Shown here in pieces: positions 27,950 to 36,548 of a stretch of DNA of 64,000 nucleotides; the stretch's first letter is position 1; each line of letters starts with the position of its first letter. The stretch is taken from assembly GCF_017498525.1 (NCBI RefSeq), contig NZ_CP071796.1, positions 1,612,001 to 1,676,000 on the forward strand, given 5' to 3'. Below the pieces are notes generated by a model. That model was not told the DNA's origin, ran no database searches, and was given only the letters and a program-made list of their open reading frames with translations. The position numbers and the translations under genes are program-made. The stretch is from Ottowia testudinis. Its GTDB lineage: Bacteria; Pseudomonadota; Gammaproteobacteria; Burkholderiales; Burkholderiaceae_C.

Positions 27950-28938
27950 TGGCGGCGGGCAGTGGCGAGGGTGTTGCCGTGTCATCGCCGACGCGGCAAG
28001 AACTCATGCCTTTCGTATCTGCGCTCGTGCGCACACGGCGCCTGGCGTTGCTGGTCATGGCGCTGCATTTGCTTTGGTGGACGCTGTGGCTGGCGGGCGC
28101 GCCCCTCGGCGTCAAAGCTTCGATGGCGCTTTGGGTCGTCTGGGGATTGGCGGGCTGGCTGGGTTGGCTGATGCTGGGAAGCAAGTCGGATGCCGCGAGG
28201 ACGTCGGCTAAACGGCTTCTGCTAACGGTGGCCGTGTGGGTGCCGGGCGTGTCCTTGGTGGCTGCAGCGTTGTTCCGTGTCATTACGCGTCCGGAAGAGC
28301 GGCTGCTGGATCATCTCGATTTGGAGCCGACATTCTGGGGAGTGAGAACCAAGCTGGAGCCCTCCCCAGTGCGCCGCCAAGCCGACATGCAGACGTTGAA
28401 CGCCATGGCGCAGCGGCTGCATGCTGCCGCGCGCGAACACGCCGCAGCCATCAGCCCACTGCGTCCGTGGGCCACCACGTGGATCGATGGCGATCCGGTG
28501 CAGAGCCGCGACGCGCACTCGTTCCTGGTCGAAACTGTCGAAGCACTGCCTTGCGCCCAGCACCTGCAGGGCGAACTGCACTTGGGCTACCGCGTGTTTG
28601 CCGGCTATGCCGATCCGGATGATGAGGGCAAGACCGAGATCGTGGTGATGCGTGGCACCACTGCGATGGACCCGATCCGCTTTGCGCGTACCGACCCGGT
28701 CAATCAGGGCTTGTCCAACGACGATCTGGTGCGCCTCATGCTGCCGCTGCAAAAGCAGTACGGCTTCACCGTGGTGGCGGCCAACCTCGACAGCGTGGTG
28801 CTGAGATTCTTGAAGTTGCCTGATCCATTGGAACCGCTGGTAGCGGCGTTGCAAGTCATTTGTCCCGATGCCATGCACGACTGGCCCTTGGTGCGCCAGT
28901 TGAAGGACGAAGGTACGGTGCGTCTTTGGTGGGATTGA
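27949..28938 (+). CDS. Membrane-anchored protein of unknown function, coupled to polA
   Basis: A 329-residue protein I do not recognise. The N-terminal part has three likely helices (LALLVMALHLLWWTLWLAGA, SMALWVVWGLAGWLGWLML, LLLTVAVWVPGVSLVAAALF). A cytoplasmic or periplasmic domain of about 220 residues follows, with the segments EERLLDHLDLEPTFWGVRTK, ATTWIDGDPVQSRDAHSFLV, ELHLGYRVFAGYADPDDEGK, VVMRGTTAMDPIRFARTDPV and a Trp-rich end VRLWWD. The ATG shares one base with the polA TGA, so translation is probably coupled. Base composition is slightly less GC-rich than polA. No catalytic motif is evident; an immunity or envelope role is only speculation. Confidence 0.7.
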   Translation: MAAGSGEGVAVSSPTRQELMPFVSALVRTRRLALLVMALHLLWWTLWLAGAPLGVKASMALWVVWGLAGWLGWLMLGSKSDAARTSAKRLLLTVAVWVPGVSLVAAALFRVITRPEERLLDHLDLEPTFWGVRTKLEPSPVRRQADMQTLNAMAQRLHAAAREHAAAISPLRPWATTWIDGDPVQSRDAHSFLVETVEALPCAQHLQGELHLGYRVFAGYADPDDEGKTEIVVMRGTTAMDPIRFARTDPVNQGLSNDDLVRLMLPLQKQYGFTVVAANLDSVVLRFLKLPDPLEPLVAALQVICPDAMHDWPLVRQLKDEGTVRLWWD

Positions 28939-29120
28939 GGGCGTCTCTGCGGGACATGATCGCATCGCACGCTGCGCCACTCGTGGGGCCAAGCTTGTGT
29001 CGGCGCGACATCCCGCCGGGTTTCGACCGGCTGCAAGGCTGGCTGCTGCCCTGGCTCACGCCCGCGCATGCAGCTGGCGAATGGGTATCCGCTGGCGGGC
29101 CTGGCTTCCCACAGCAGGCG

Positions 29121-29249
29121 CGCAGCCTGTCGCTCTACGACGCCCTCATCGTAGCCGCCGCGCTCGACAGCGCCTGCACCACGCTGTACAGCGAAGACTT
29201 GAACGACGGCGAAACGGTGCGCGGGCTGCGCATCATCAACCCGTTTTAG
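29121..29249 (+). pseudogene. Orphan C-terminal fragment of a PIN-domain (VapC) toxin
   Basis: The last 42 codons before the stop at 29247-29249 read SLYDALIVAAALDSACTTLY followed by SEDLNDGETVRGLRIINPF. This is the conserved C-terminal quarter of VapC toxins, carrying the last PIN acidic residues. No N-terminal PIN motif (xDTNxL) or antitoxin gene is found upstream in 28939-29120, so this is a remnant. It is unrelated to the intact pair at 49.7-50.4 kb. Confidence 0.75.
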
Positions 29250-29719
29250 CCCCATGCCGGCTTGTTCACCATCAACCAGTACACCGCCAGCATGGCGATG
29301 AAGGCCGGGTAGCCCAGCCACTCCCACGCGCGCTGCATGCGGGCGTAGGCGGCGGGCAGCGGCGCGCCGTGCGTGGCGGCCGACTGTGCCAAGCGTGCCA
29401 TGCGCATTTGCACCACCACCACCGGCAGCCAGCAGGCGCCGGCCAGCGCGTACAGCGCGATCGACAGCGCCAGCCACGGCGTGGTGAGCGGCCAGCCGGC
29501 CAAGTGCGCCATCCACACGCCGGTGAGCGGCTGCACGATGACGGCGGGCGTGGTGAACCAGGTGTCGGCGCGCACCACCAGCCGGCCGACCACGGCCTGC
29601 GCCGCCACGCTGCCGCTGCGGTTGGCAAAGAACATATAGAACGCCGAGCCAAAGCCGGTGCCCACCATCAGCACGCTGCTCAGGATGTGAATCCACTTCA
29701 GGACGAGGTAGGTGTTCAT
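29246..29719 (-). CDS. DUF2269 family integral membrane protein
   Basis: A 157-residue protein with four predicted helices and the DUF2269 pattern: LVLKWIHILSSVLMVGTGFG at the start, RADTWFTTPAVIVQPLTGVW, and a C-terminal AFIAMLAVYWLMVNKP. The function of the family is unknown; a conserved His in the first helix (WIHILS) recalls haem-binding or redox membrane proteins, but that is conjecture. Its ATG overlaps the stop of the DoxX-like gene as ATGA. It is the last gene of the six-gene minus-strand cluster, and its stop overlaps the end of the vapC remnant on the other strand. Confidence 0.8.
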   Translation of the reverse strand: MNTYLVLKWIHILSSVLMVGTGFGSAFYMFFANRSGSVAAQAVVGRLVVRADTWFTTPAVIVQPLTGVWMAHLAGWPLTTPWLALSIALYALAGACWLPVVVVQMRMARLAQSAATHGAPLPAAYARMQRAWEWLGYPAFIAMLAVYWLMVNKPAWG

Positions 29720-30111
29720 TTTTCGGCCCCCCACAACAGCCACAGCGCGGCCAGGATCGGCAGGTTTTTGCTGAGTGGGCCGAGCGGATGCAGCCACAGC
29801 GCGGGCAGCAGCGCGCTGGCGATGGCCGTCATCACCAGCACGGCCGCGCCCGCGGTCGCCAGCACCGCACGGCGCGGGCAGCGCCACAGGGCCAGGCCCA
29901 GCACAGCGTCCAGCGTGGCCCCGCCCAGGATCAGGGCTTGCGCCAGCGCCGGCGATGCCACGCCGCCGGCTTGCAGCAACTGCGCGCTTTGGCCGTGGCG
30001 TTCGACGACGCTCACCACCGCCGTCCACAGCCAGACGGCCACCAGGCTGTGGCGCAGCAGGCGCAGATCGGCGGTGGGTGCCGTTGTGGCTCTGAAGCGA
30101 TGTGGTTTCAT
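29716..30111 (-). CDS. DoxX-like family membrane protein
   Basis: A 131-residue protein with four helices (LVAVWLWTAVVSVVERHGQS, ALILGGATLDAVLGLALW, VLATAGAAVLVMTAIASALL, KNLPILAALWLLWGA), matching DoxX-like/DUF4149-size proteins found with NAD(P)-binding epimerase-like partners. In several bacteria a DoxX-like domain is fused to or follows such a partner, as here. ATG 30111 lies within the AT-rich edge of a family A repeat, so the repeat separates it from the upstream gene and may influence its expression. It overlaps DUF2269 by 4 bases. Confidence 0.7.
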   Translation of the reverse strand: MKPHRFRATTAPTADLRLLRHSLVAVWLWTAVVSVVERHGQSAQLLQAGGVASPALAQALILGGATLDAVLGLALWRCPRRAVLATAGAAVLVMTAIASALLPALWLHPLGPLSKNLPILAALWLLWGAEK

Positions 30112-30168
30112 TTGCTACACAATCAATAGCTGCTTGCGCTTGTTGCACAGGGTCTAGAGCACGATTTC
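30111..30168 (+). repeat. Family A element, copy 8
   Basis: tttgctacacaatcaatAGCTGCTT, then GCGCTTGTTGCACAGGG; the right arm AAGCGC is lost. It provides the stop codon (CTA at 30154-30156, read on the minus strand) and last codons of the NAD(P)-binding protein gene and abuts the start of the DoxX-like gene. Confidence 0.75.
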
Positions 30169-31044
30169 ATGCTGATTCAGTGCTGGCGTCACGTGCAGCA
30201 ATTCGTCCGGCGGCGTGGGCGCGCGGCCCAGCAGCGCTTGCAGCGCGGTGGAATCGGTCACGTTGTCTTGCGCCAGCAGCGCCAGTGTTTCGCTGCACCA
30301 TGGCACCACCGGCACCCTGTCGCCCAGCCGCACGCTGAGTGTGGTCAGCACGCCGGGCAGCGGCGCCACCCAAGCGCGCCGGTGGCCCAATTGCTGGCGC
30401 AGGCTGGCGATGAAGGCGGCCAGCGTCAGCGCCTGTGCGCCGCCCAGCTCGATCAGGCCGGTGGGCGCTCGACGCGACACCAGGCGGGCCACCGCTTCGG
30501 CCAACTCGCCCACGGCCAGCGGCTGCACCTGGGCGCGTTGCACCGGGCGCGGCAGCAGCAGGGCGGGGCAGCGCGCCAGCCGCATGAACAGTTCGCTGCT
30601 GTCGCCGCCCCGGCCAAACACGATGCTGGGGCGCAGCACCACGCCGTCAAGCTGGCCGGCCTGCGTCAACGCCAGCAGGTGCGCGTCGGCGGCCTGCTTG
30701 CTGCGCGCATACAGCGTGGGGTTGCCGTCAATGCCCAGTGCCGAGACGTGCACCACGCGCCGCACGCCCGCTTGCGCGCAGGCGTCGAACAGGGCGCGCG
30801 GCGCGGCGTCGTGCACGGCGGCCATGGGCTGGCGGCGGGTGTTGCGCAGCACACCGACGGCGTTGATCACCGCGTCCTGGCCGGCCAGGTGCGGCAGCCA
30901 GTCGCGCACATGCAACGCGCGGCTGAAATCCAGCGCGGGTGCGCCGCGCCGGCTGGGGGCGTGCACCTGGTGGCCAGCGGCCCGCAGCGCAGCGTGGATG
31001 TGGCGCCCGATGAAGCCGGTGGCGCCGCACAGCAGGATGTTCAT
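30154..31044 (-). CDS. NAD(P)-binding atypical SDR/epimerase-like protein
   Basis: A 296-residue Rossmann-fold protein. The N-terminal nucleotide-binding motif is LLCGATGFIGRHIHAAL; an active-site-like YARSKQAAD (YxxxK) follows HVSALGIDGNPTL, typical of atypical short-chain dehydrogenases of the NDUFA9/complex I assembly type. The C-terminal 100 residues (ELGGAQALTLAAFIASLRQQ onward) resemble the substrate-binding part. ATG 31044 has AAAGGAG upstream. It lies 31 bases after the DCC gene and precedes the DoxX-like gene in the same cluster. The C-terminal residues HEIVL come from a family A repeat and may replace the original end. Confidence 0.82.
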   Translation of the reverse strand: MNILLCGATGFIGRHIHAALRAAGHQVHAPSRRGAPALDFSRALHVRDWLPHLAGQDAVINAVGVLRNTRRQPMAAVHDAAPRALFDACAQAGVRRVVHVSALGIDGNPTLYARSKQAADAHLLALTQAGQLDGVVLRPSIVFGRGGDSSELFMRLARCPALLLPRPVQRAQVQPLAVGELAEAVARLVSRRAPTGLIELGGAQALTLAAFIASLRQQLGHRRAWVAPLPGVLTTLSVRLGDRVPVVPWCSETLALLAQDNVTDSTALQALLGRAPTPPDELLHVTPALNQHEIVL

Positions 31045-31075
31045 GGCAAGTCTCCTTTGGCGTGAGTGGGCGCAC

Positions 31076-31534
31076 TCAGCGGCGCTCGACGGAGCAGCCG
31101 CTGGCCGCATCGCACCGGCACGACGCGGCTTGCGTGGCGGCGCGGCGCAGCGCCCGGCCGAAGATTAGTTGCACCAGCGGGCGTGGCAGGCGCTGGCGAT
31201 GGCGGGCGATCACGGGGTACAGCGCGTTGAGCAGCGGCCGCAGCACGGGCGCCCGCAATGCCGTCGACACAGTCGTGAGGCCCACCGCCTCGTAAGCCAG
31301 CTCGAATGCAGGCACGCCCCGCAGCAGGCGCCCATCGGCGGTGCGGGCGTGCATCAGCGTCATCAGCTCGGCCACCGTGGCGCCCGCCAGCGCGGCATCG
31401 AAGCCCGGCGCCGACGCATCGACAAAGCGCAGGCGGCCCGCCGCATCGCGCAAGCGCAGGTTCTCCATCTCGGCGGCGCACAGCGGGCAGGAGGCGTCGA
31501 AGTACAGCGTCAGGGGATAGTGGCTCGGGTTCAT
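31076..31534 (-). CDS. DCC family thiol-disulfide oxidoreductase (DUF393)
   Basis: A 152-residue protein opening with LTLYFDASCPLCAAEMENLR, the DxxCxxC hallmark of the DCC family (CPLC redox pair), followed by FVDASAPGF and GVPAFELAYEAVGLTTV. Members are predicted thioredoxin-like oxidoreductases, often near membrane or photoprotection genes. A C-terminal CRCDAASGCSVERR adds three more cysteines, unusual and possibly metal-binding. ATG at 31534. A 20-bp operator, nearly identical to one in front of the regulator gene, lies 22-41 bases upstream. The NAD(P)-binding gene follows after 31 bases. Confidence 0.85.
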   Translation of the reverse strand: MNPSHYPLTLYFDASCPLCAAEMENLRLRDAAGRLRFVDASAPGFDAALAGATVAELMTLMHARTADGRLLRGVPAFELAYEAVGLTTVSTALRAPVLRPLLNALYPVIARHRQRLPRPLVQLIFGRALRRAATQAASCRCDAASGCSVERR

Positions 31535-31555
31535 TGTGCGCCTTTCATAAAAGAT

Positions 31556-31575
31556 ATTTCTGTAAAAAAAGAAAT
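31556..31575. promoter_or_regulatory. Operator upstream of the DCC gene (site 2 of the GbsR-type regulator)
   Basis: ATTTCTGTAAAAAAAGAAAT: arms ATTTCT/AGAAAT with an 8-base centre. It is 18 of 20 identical, in the same orientation, to the site overlapping the regulator promoter at 32594-32613. It lies in an AT-rich gap between the SRPBCC and DCC genes, where an internal promoter is likely. Confidence 0.7.
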
Positions 31576-31581
31576 TAATGC

Positions 31582-32034
31582 TCAAAAAAAGGGTTGACTG
31601 TTTTCGGCCAAGGCTTTGAGCGCGGCTAGGCGACGACGCGATTGGCGCGTGATCACGGCCTGCACCCACGGGCCCAACCAGCGCGCGACCAGGGGATGAA
31701 GCCGCACGCTGTAGATGAATTTGGCCCGGCAGCGCTGTGCCCCCAAAGGCACAAAGCGCCAGGTGCCGGCCGCCCTGTGCAGCCACCACGGGCCTCGAAC
31801 CATTCGAAAAGCGGCCACGGATGGGCGCTGCCAACTGACGTACGCCACGTCCAGGCGAAAGCCGTAGACCGTGGGGCAGCGAACGATGGCGCCAGGCATG
31901 GCTTGCGGCGCAGTTTGCACGAGGCAAGCGGTGGGTGTGAGCGTGTCCCAGCGGCGGCGCAGGGCATAGTCTTGTGAGAGGTCGAACACCGCTTCGGCGC
32001 TGCGGTCGATCAGGATGTGGGCTTGGCTGCGCAT
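31582..32034 (-). CDS. SRPBCC family protein (polyketide cyclase/START-like fold)
   Basis: A 150-residue protein with the SRPBCC (Bet v1-like) pattern: an opening strand with HILIDRSAEAVFDLSQDYAL, followed by WDTLTPTACLV, a central beta-sheet (GFRLDVAYVSWQRPSVAAFR) and a long amphipathic C-terminal helix (ARWLGPWVQAVITRQSRRRL). Such proteins bind hydrophobic ligands. ATG 32034 follows AAGGCG. It starts 15 bases after the regulator gene stop and is surely cotranscribed with it; the second operator lies directly beyond its 3' end. Confidence 0.8.
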   Translation of the reverse strand: MRSQAHILIDRSAEAVFDLSQDYALRRRWDTLTPTACLVQTAPQAMPGAIVRCPTVYGFRLDVAYVSWQRPSVAAFRMVRGPWWLHRAAGTWRFVPLGAQRCRAKFIYSVRLHPLVARWLGPWVQAVITRQSRRRLAALKALAENSQPFF

Positions 32035-32049
32035 GGTTTTTTCGCCTTG

Positions 32050-32568
32050 TCAGCGCACCAGCCGCTGCACCGATGCGCCCAGTTTCAGCACCTTCTCCAG
32101 CGTGTTGGGCGACAGGCGCAGCATCTCGTCGGCCCAGGCGCCCAGCGACTCCATGAAACGCAGCGTTTCGCGCACGCGGTCTTGCGTGTCGGCGGCTTCG
32201 CGCTCGAAATCGGGGCCTGCCACCAGCTCGCGCAGCAGGCGCGTGGTGGGATCGAACTCGCGCTCCTTGCGCTCGCGCACGATGGTGCGAAACAGCTCCC
32301 ACACGTCGCTCGACGTCTCGAAGTAATCGCGCCGGTCGCCCAGCACATGGGTCACCCGCACCAAGCCCCAGTTCTGCAACTCTTTCAGACTGTTGCTGAC
32401 GTTGGAGCGGGCCACACTCAAGGTGTCGGCGATGTCCTCGGCATTCAGCGGGCGGCCGTGAAAGTAGAGCAGGGCGTGAATCTGCGACACGGTGCGGTTG
32501 ACGCCCCAGGCTGAACCCATCTCGCCCCAGTGGACGATGAAGCGGCGGGCGGTATCGGTGAGTTGCAT
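32050..32568 (-). CDS. GbsR/MarR family transcriptional regulator
   Basis: A 172-residue winged-helix regulator. The helix-turn-helix region is VSQIHALLYFHGRPLNAEDI followed by ADTLSVARSNVSNSLKELQNWG, and the wing is LVRVTHVLGDRRDYFE, all typical of GbsR-like MarR-superfamily proteins; a helical dimerisation part follows. ATG 32568 is chosen because a consensus promoter places a -10 box 6 bases before it, implying a leaderless mRNA; ATGs at 32586, 32595 and 32604 are in frame but would begin inside the promoter. An operator centred on the -35 box predicts autoregulation. It heads the six-gene cluster and is the obvious controller of both sites. Confidence 0.87.
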   Translation of the reverse strand: MQLTDTARRFIVHWGEMGSAWGVNRTVSQIHALLYFHGRPLNAEDIADTLSVARSNVSNSLKELQNWGLVRVTHVLGDRRDYFETSSDVWELFRTIVRERKEREFDPTTRLLRELVAGPDFEREAADTQDRVRETLRFMESLGAWADEMLRLSPNTLEKVLKLGASVQRLVR

Positions 32569-32574
32569 GGCGCG

Positions 32575-32604
32575 ATTATTCGTCATACCTGACATTTCTG
32601 TCAA
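32575..32604 (-). promoter_or_regulatory. Promoter of the GbsR-type regulator gene
   Basis: On the minus strand: TTGACA (32604-32599), 18 bases, AATAAT (32580-32575), then 6 bases to the ATG at 32568. This is the best sigma70 promoter in the window. Confidence 0.75.
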
Positions 32605-32613
32605 TAAAGAAAT
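32594..32613. promoter_or_regulatory. Operator overlapping the -35 box of the regulator gene (site 1)
   Basis: ATTTCTGTCAATAAAGAAAT: arms ATTTCT/AGAAAT, 8-base centre. The -35 hexamer TTGACA of the minus-strand promoter lies within it, so binding should block RNA polymerase. Two mismatches to the site at 31556-31575, both in the centre. Confidence 0.75.
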
Positions 32614-32677
32614 ATTGCGGCATGAAAAAGCCGATGGGCTTGCGCGGCATCGGCTTGGGGCAGGCGGTGCGGCGCGT

Positions 32678-33700
32678 TCAGCTGGCTGCGTTGGCGTGCT
32701 CTCGGTGGTACTGCGTCACCCGCTCCACCTCGTTCTTGCTGCCCAGAATCACGCTGACGCGCTCGTGCAGTTGGGTCGGTTGCACTTCGAGAATGCGCTG
32801 GTGGCCGTTGGTGGCGGCGCCGCCGGCTTGCTCGATGAGCCAGCCCATGGGGTTGGCCTCGTACATCAGGCGCAGCTTGCCGGGCTTGTTCGGCTCGCGC
32901 TTGTCCCAGGGGTACATGAAGATGCCGCCGCGCGTCATGATGCGGTGCACGTCGGCCACCATGCTGGCCACCCAGCGCATGTTGAAGTCCTTGGCCCTAG
33001 GGCCGTCCTTGCCTTGCAGGCATTCGTCGATGTAGCGCTTGACCGGCGCGTCCCAGTGGCGCATGTTGCTCATGTTGATGGCGAATTCGCGCGTGTCGGG
33101 CGGGATCTGCACGTCGTCCTGCGTCAGCACGAAGCTGCCCATTTCGCGGTCGAGCGTGAACATGGCCACGCCATCGCCCACCGTCAACACCAGAATGGTT
33201 TGCGGGCCATACACGCAATAGCCGGCCGCGACCTGGCATTTGCCCGCTTGCAGAAAGTCGCTTTCTTCCACGCCACGGTCGCCCTCGGGCATTTTCAGCA
33301 CGCTGAAGATGGTGCCGATGCTGACGTTGACGTCGATGTTGCTGGAGCCGTCCAGCGGGTCGAACAGCAGTAGGTATTCGCCCTTGGGGTAGCGGTTAGG
33401 CACCAGGTAGATGCTGTCCATCTCCTCGCTGGCCATGGCCGCCAGGTGGCCGCCCCATTCGTTGGCCTCGATCAGCACCTCGTTGGCGATGATGTCGAGC
33501 TTTTTCTGCACCTCGCCCTGCACGTTTTCGCTGCCAGCGGTGCCCAGCACGCCGCCCAGGGCGCCCTTGTTGACGGCGTGGCTGACGCTTTTGCAGGCGC
33601 GCGCGACGACTTCCAGCAGCAGGCGCAATTGCGACGGGATGTGGCCGTCGATGCGTTGCTTTTCGACCAGATAGCGGGTGAGGGAGATGCGCTTGCTCAT
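32678..33700 (-). CDS. fbp: Class I fructose-1,6-bisphosphatase
   Basis: A 340-residue enzyme removing the 1-phosphate of fructose 1,6-bisphosphate in gluconeogenesis. The metal and substrate sites are seen in [32 protein letters not shown] and [20 protein letters not shown]. The start [19 protein letters not shown] is the usual one for beta-proteobacteria. Its ATG overlaps the stop of pepN by 4 bases (ATGA), so it is cotranscribed after aminopeptidase N. Confidence 0.96.
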   Translation of the reverse strand: MSKRISLTRYLVEKQRIDGHIPSQLRLLLEVVARACKSVSHAVNKGALGGVLGTAGSENVQGEVQKKLDIIANEVLIEANEWGGHLAAMASEEMDSIYLVPNRYPKGEYLLLFDPLDGSSNIDVNVSIGTIFSVLKMPEGDRGVEESDFLQAGKCQVAAGYCVYGPQTILVLTVGDGVAMFTLDREMGSFVLTQDDVQIPPDTREFAINMSNMRHWDAPVKRYIDECLQGKDGPRAKDFNMRWVASMVADVHRIMTRGGIFMYPWDKREPNKPGKLRLMYEANPMGWLIEQAGGAATNGHQRILEVQPTQLHERVSVILGSKNEVERVTQYHREHANAAS

Positions 33701-36468
33701 GCGTCGGCCTTTGCGTCGGTGTCAGGGGTGGGGGCGGTGCGCGCGTCGGCCTCGGCAACGCTGGTGGCGGCCGGGCCTTGTTCGGTCAGCGCGCGCGTGA
33801 CGACCTCGCGCACGTCGTTGCTCAGGCCGGCGTGCGCCGCCACGCGCTCGATGGCGGCGCGCGCGGCGGCGCGGTACGGCTCGGCCAGGCGTGCCCAGGC
33901 GTCCATGGCGCGCGCCAGGCGGGCGGCGACCTGCGGGTTGAAGGCGTCCAGCGCCAGCACCTGGTCGGCCCAGAACACGTAGCCTGCGGCGTCGCGCCGG
34001 TGAAAGCCCGCCGGGTTGCCGTGGCAGAAGGCCGACAGCACGCTGCGCGCGCGGTTGGGGTTGCGCAGGCTGAAGTCGGGGTGCTTCATCAGCTGGCGCA
34101 CCGCGGGCAAGATGTGGCCGCCACGGTCGGGCGCGTGGGATTGCAAGGCAAACCACTTGTCCAGGGCCAGCGGTTCGTCCTTGAACAGGGTGTAGAAGCG
34201 CTCCAGCGCGCGGCCGGCCAGTTCATGCCCGCTGTAGACCAGCGCGTGCAGCGCGTTCAGGCGGTCGGTCATGTTGCCGGCGTCCTTCACGCGCTGATAC
34301 GCCTTGCCGGGCCACACGGCGTCGCCGTCCTGTTGCGCGGCCAGGCACAGCATGTGCAGCGCCAGGCCGGCCAGCGACCGCTTGCCGGACGACACCGGAT
34401 CGGGCGTGTAGGCGCCGGTGTCATGGCATTGCTCGTAGGCCCATGCCCAGTCCGCGCGCAGCTCGGTCGCCAGTTGCCGCGCCATGGCCTCGCACACCGC
34501 GTGGATGCGCTGGGGATCGACCGTGTCCAGCTGGTCGGCGATGTAGTCCTCGTCGGGCAGGGTCAGCACCAGCGCCTTGAAGGCGGCGTCGAGCTGCGGG
34601 TGGCGCAGCACGGCGCGCAGGGCCTGCAGATGGGCATCGTTCAGCGGCTGCGCCAGCGCCGTGTCTGCGCCAGACTCTATCTTTTCGATAGCAGTCTGCA
34701 AGGCCAACTGCTGCCCGGCTTCCCAGCGGTTGAAGGGGTCGCTGTCGTGCGCCAGCAGGTGCATCAGCTGCGCGGGCGCCAGGTCGATGTCCAGCTCGAC
34801 TGGCGCCGAGAAACCGCGCAGCAGCGAGGGCACGGGCTCGGCATCGACGTGGATGAAGGTCAGCGTGGTTTCGCCTTCGGTCAGCACCACCGTGTGGCTG
34901 CCTTGCACCGCCTGCTGCCAGTGATCGAGTTGCAGCGGCACATCGCGCCCGTCGGCGCCGACCAGGCCCATCTGCACCGGGATGACGAACGGCTCCTTGC
35001 GCGGCTGGCCGGGCGTGGCGGGGCAGCTTTGTGACACCGTGAGCGTGTAGGTGCGCGCGGCGGCGTCGTAACGGCCTTGGGCCTTGACCACCGGCGTGCC
35101 AGCCTGGCTGTACCAGCGCTTGAACTGGGGCAGCAGGCGCGCCAGGTCGCTGCCTTCGTTGGCATCCGCCATGGCCTGCGCGAAGTCGTCGCAGGTCACG
35201 GCCTGGCCGTCGTGGCGCTGGAAGTACAGGTCAATGCCTTTGCGGAAGCCCTCGCGGCCGATCAGCGTCTGGTACATGCGCACCACCTCCGCACCTTTTT
35301 CATAGATGGTGGTGGTGTAGAAGTTGCTGATTTCCAGGTATTCGTCGGGCCGCACGGGGTGGGCCATGGGGCCGGCGTCTTCGGGAAACTGCGCGCTGCG
35401 CAGGTCGATGACGTTCTCGATGCGCTTGACGGCGCGCGCGCTGGGCGTGCCGGCCAGGTCCATGCTGAATTCCTGGTCGCGGAACACCGTCAGCCCCTCT
35501 TTCAGGCTGAGCTGGAACCAGTCGCGGCAGGTGACGCGGTTGCCCGTCCAGTTGTGGAAGTACTCGTGGCCGATCACGCTTTCGACCGCGTCGTAATCGC
35601 CATCCGTCGCCGTGCTGGGCTTGGCCAGCACGTACTTGGTGTTGAAGATGTTCAGGCCCTTGTTCTCCATGGCGCCGGCGTTGAAGTCGCTGGTGGCCAC
35701 GATCATGAAGCGCTCCAGATCCAGCGGCAGGCCAAAGCGCGCCTCGTCCCACAGCACGGAGTGGATCAGCGAGTTCATCGCGTGCTCGGTCTTGTCGAGG
35801 TCGCCGGGGCGCACATAGACCTGCAGCAGGTGCTCTGACCCAGAGCGCGTGGCGATGCGCTGCTCGCGCGCCACCAGCTTGCCGGCTACCAGGGCGAACA
35901 GGTAGCTGGGCTTGTTGTGCGGGTCGTGCCAGGTGGCGAAGTGGCGGCCATCGGGCAGTTCGCCCTCATCCGTCAAATTGCCGTTGGACAGCAGCACCGG
36001 ATAGCGCGCCTTGTCGGCCCGCAGCGTGACGGTGTAGGTGGCCATCACGTCGGGGCGGTCGAGGAAGTAGGTGATGCGGCGAAAGCCCTCGGCCTCGCAC
36101 TGGGTGAAGAAGTCGCCGCCGCTCATGAACAGACCCATGAGCTTGCTGTTCTTTTCGGGGTAGCAGGTGGTGAAGATTTCCAGCTCGAACGGCGCGTTGC
36201 CTTCGGGCAGGTTCTCCAGCACCAGGGTTTCGCCGTCCATGCGAAAGCTGCACCCCTGGCCGGCCAGCATCACGCGCGACAGGTTCAGCTCGTCGCCATC
36301 CAGGCGCAGCGGCTGCGCCGGCACGTCGGGGTTGCGGCGCAGGCGCATGCGGTTCAGCACGCGCGTCTTGGCGGGGTCGAGGTCGAAGGTGAGTTCGACC
36401 GAATCGATCCAGAACGCGGGTGGGGCGTAGTCCAGTCGCCGGGTGACGGCGGATTGTCCTGCTCGCAT
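33697..36468 (-). CDS. pepN: Aminopeptidase N (M1 family, PepN)
   Basis: A 923-residue cytoplasmic zinc aminopeptidase that clears peptides produced by ATP-dependent proteases. The exopeptidase motif GAMEN is in [20 protein letters not shown], the zinc site in [14 protein letters not shown] with the distal Glu in [14 protein letters not shown]-terminal DUF3458-type ARM repeats complete the usual PepN layout (length about 880-920). ATG 36468 is preceded by GAGGTAA. Residues near [16 protein letters not shown] sit on an AT-rich patch that may be an eroded repeat. fbp follows with ATGA overlap. Confidence 0.96.
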   Translation of the reverse strand: MRAGQSAVTRRLDYAPPAFWIDSVELTFDLDPAKTRVLNRMRLRRNPDVPAQPLRLDGDELNLSRVMLAGQGCSFRMDGETLVLENLPEGNAPFELEIFTTCYPEKNSKLMGLFMSGGDFFTQCEAEGFRRITYFLDRPDVMATYTVTLRADKARYPVLLSNGNLTDEGELPDGRHFATWHDPHNKPSYLFALVAGKLVAREQRIATRSGSEHLLQVYVRPGDLDKTEHAMNSLIHSVLWDEARFGLPLDLERFMIVATSDFNAGAMENKGLNIFNTKYVLAKPSTATDGDYDAVESVIGHEYFHNWTGNRVTCRDWFQLSLKEGLTVFRDQEFSMDLAGTPSARAVKRIENVIDLRSAQFPEDAGPMAHPVRPDEYLEISNFYTTTIYEKGAEVVRMYQTLIGREGFRKGIDLYFQRHDGQAVTCDDFAQAMADANEGSDLARLLPQFKRWYSQAGTPVVKAQGRYDAAARTYTLTVSQSCPATPGQPRKEPFVIPVQMGLVGADGRDVPLQLDHWQQAVQGSHTVVLTEGETTLTFIHVDAEPVPSLLRGFSAPVELDIDLAPAQLMHLLAHDSDPFNRWEAGQQLALQTAIEKIESGADTALAQPLNDAHLQALRAVLRHPQLDAAFKALVLTLPDEDYIADQLDTVDPQRIHAVCEAMARQLATELRADWAWAYEQCHDTGAYTPDPVSSGKRSLAGLALHMLCLAAQQDGDAVWPGKAYQRVKDAGNMTDRLNALHALVYSGHELAGRALERFYTLFKDEPLALDKWFALQSHAPDRGGHILPAVRQLMKHPDFSLRNPNRARSVLSAFCHGNPAGFHRRDAAGYVFWADQVLALDAFNPQVAARLARAMDAWARLAEPYRAAARAAIERVAAHAGLSNDVREVVTRALTEQGPAATSVAEADARTAPTPDTDAKADA

Positions 36469-36482
36469 GGGGTTACCTCGTT

Positions 36483-36548
36483 ACTTCAAAATTGATAGCT
36501 GGCCGCGCTGGATTGACGACGACAAGCAGGTGAAAAGGCTTGAAAATC
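36483..36548 (+). repeat. Family A element, degenerate copy (10)
   Basis: acttcaaaattgaTAGCTGG, then CCGCGCTGGATTGACGACGA and CAAGCAGG, ending tgaaaatcaaa. The arms are partly decayed. It fills the gap between prfB and pepN. Confidence 0.55.

Noticed and set aside
34668-34706. Possible family A remnant inside pepN
   Set aside because: Only an AT-rich gatagca stretch remains; too short to tell from chance.
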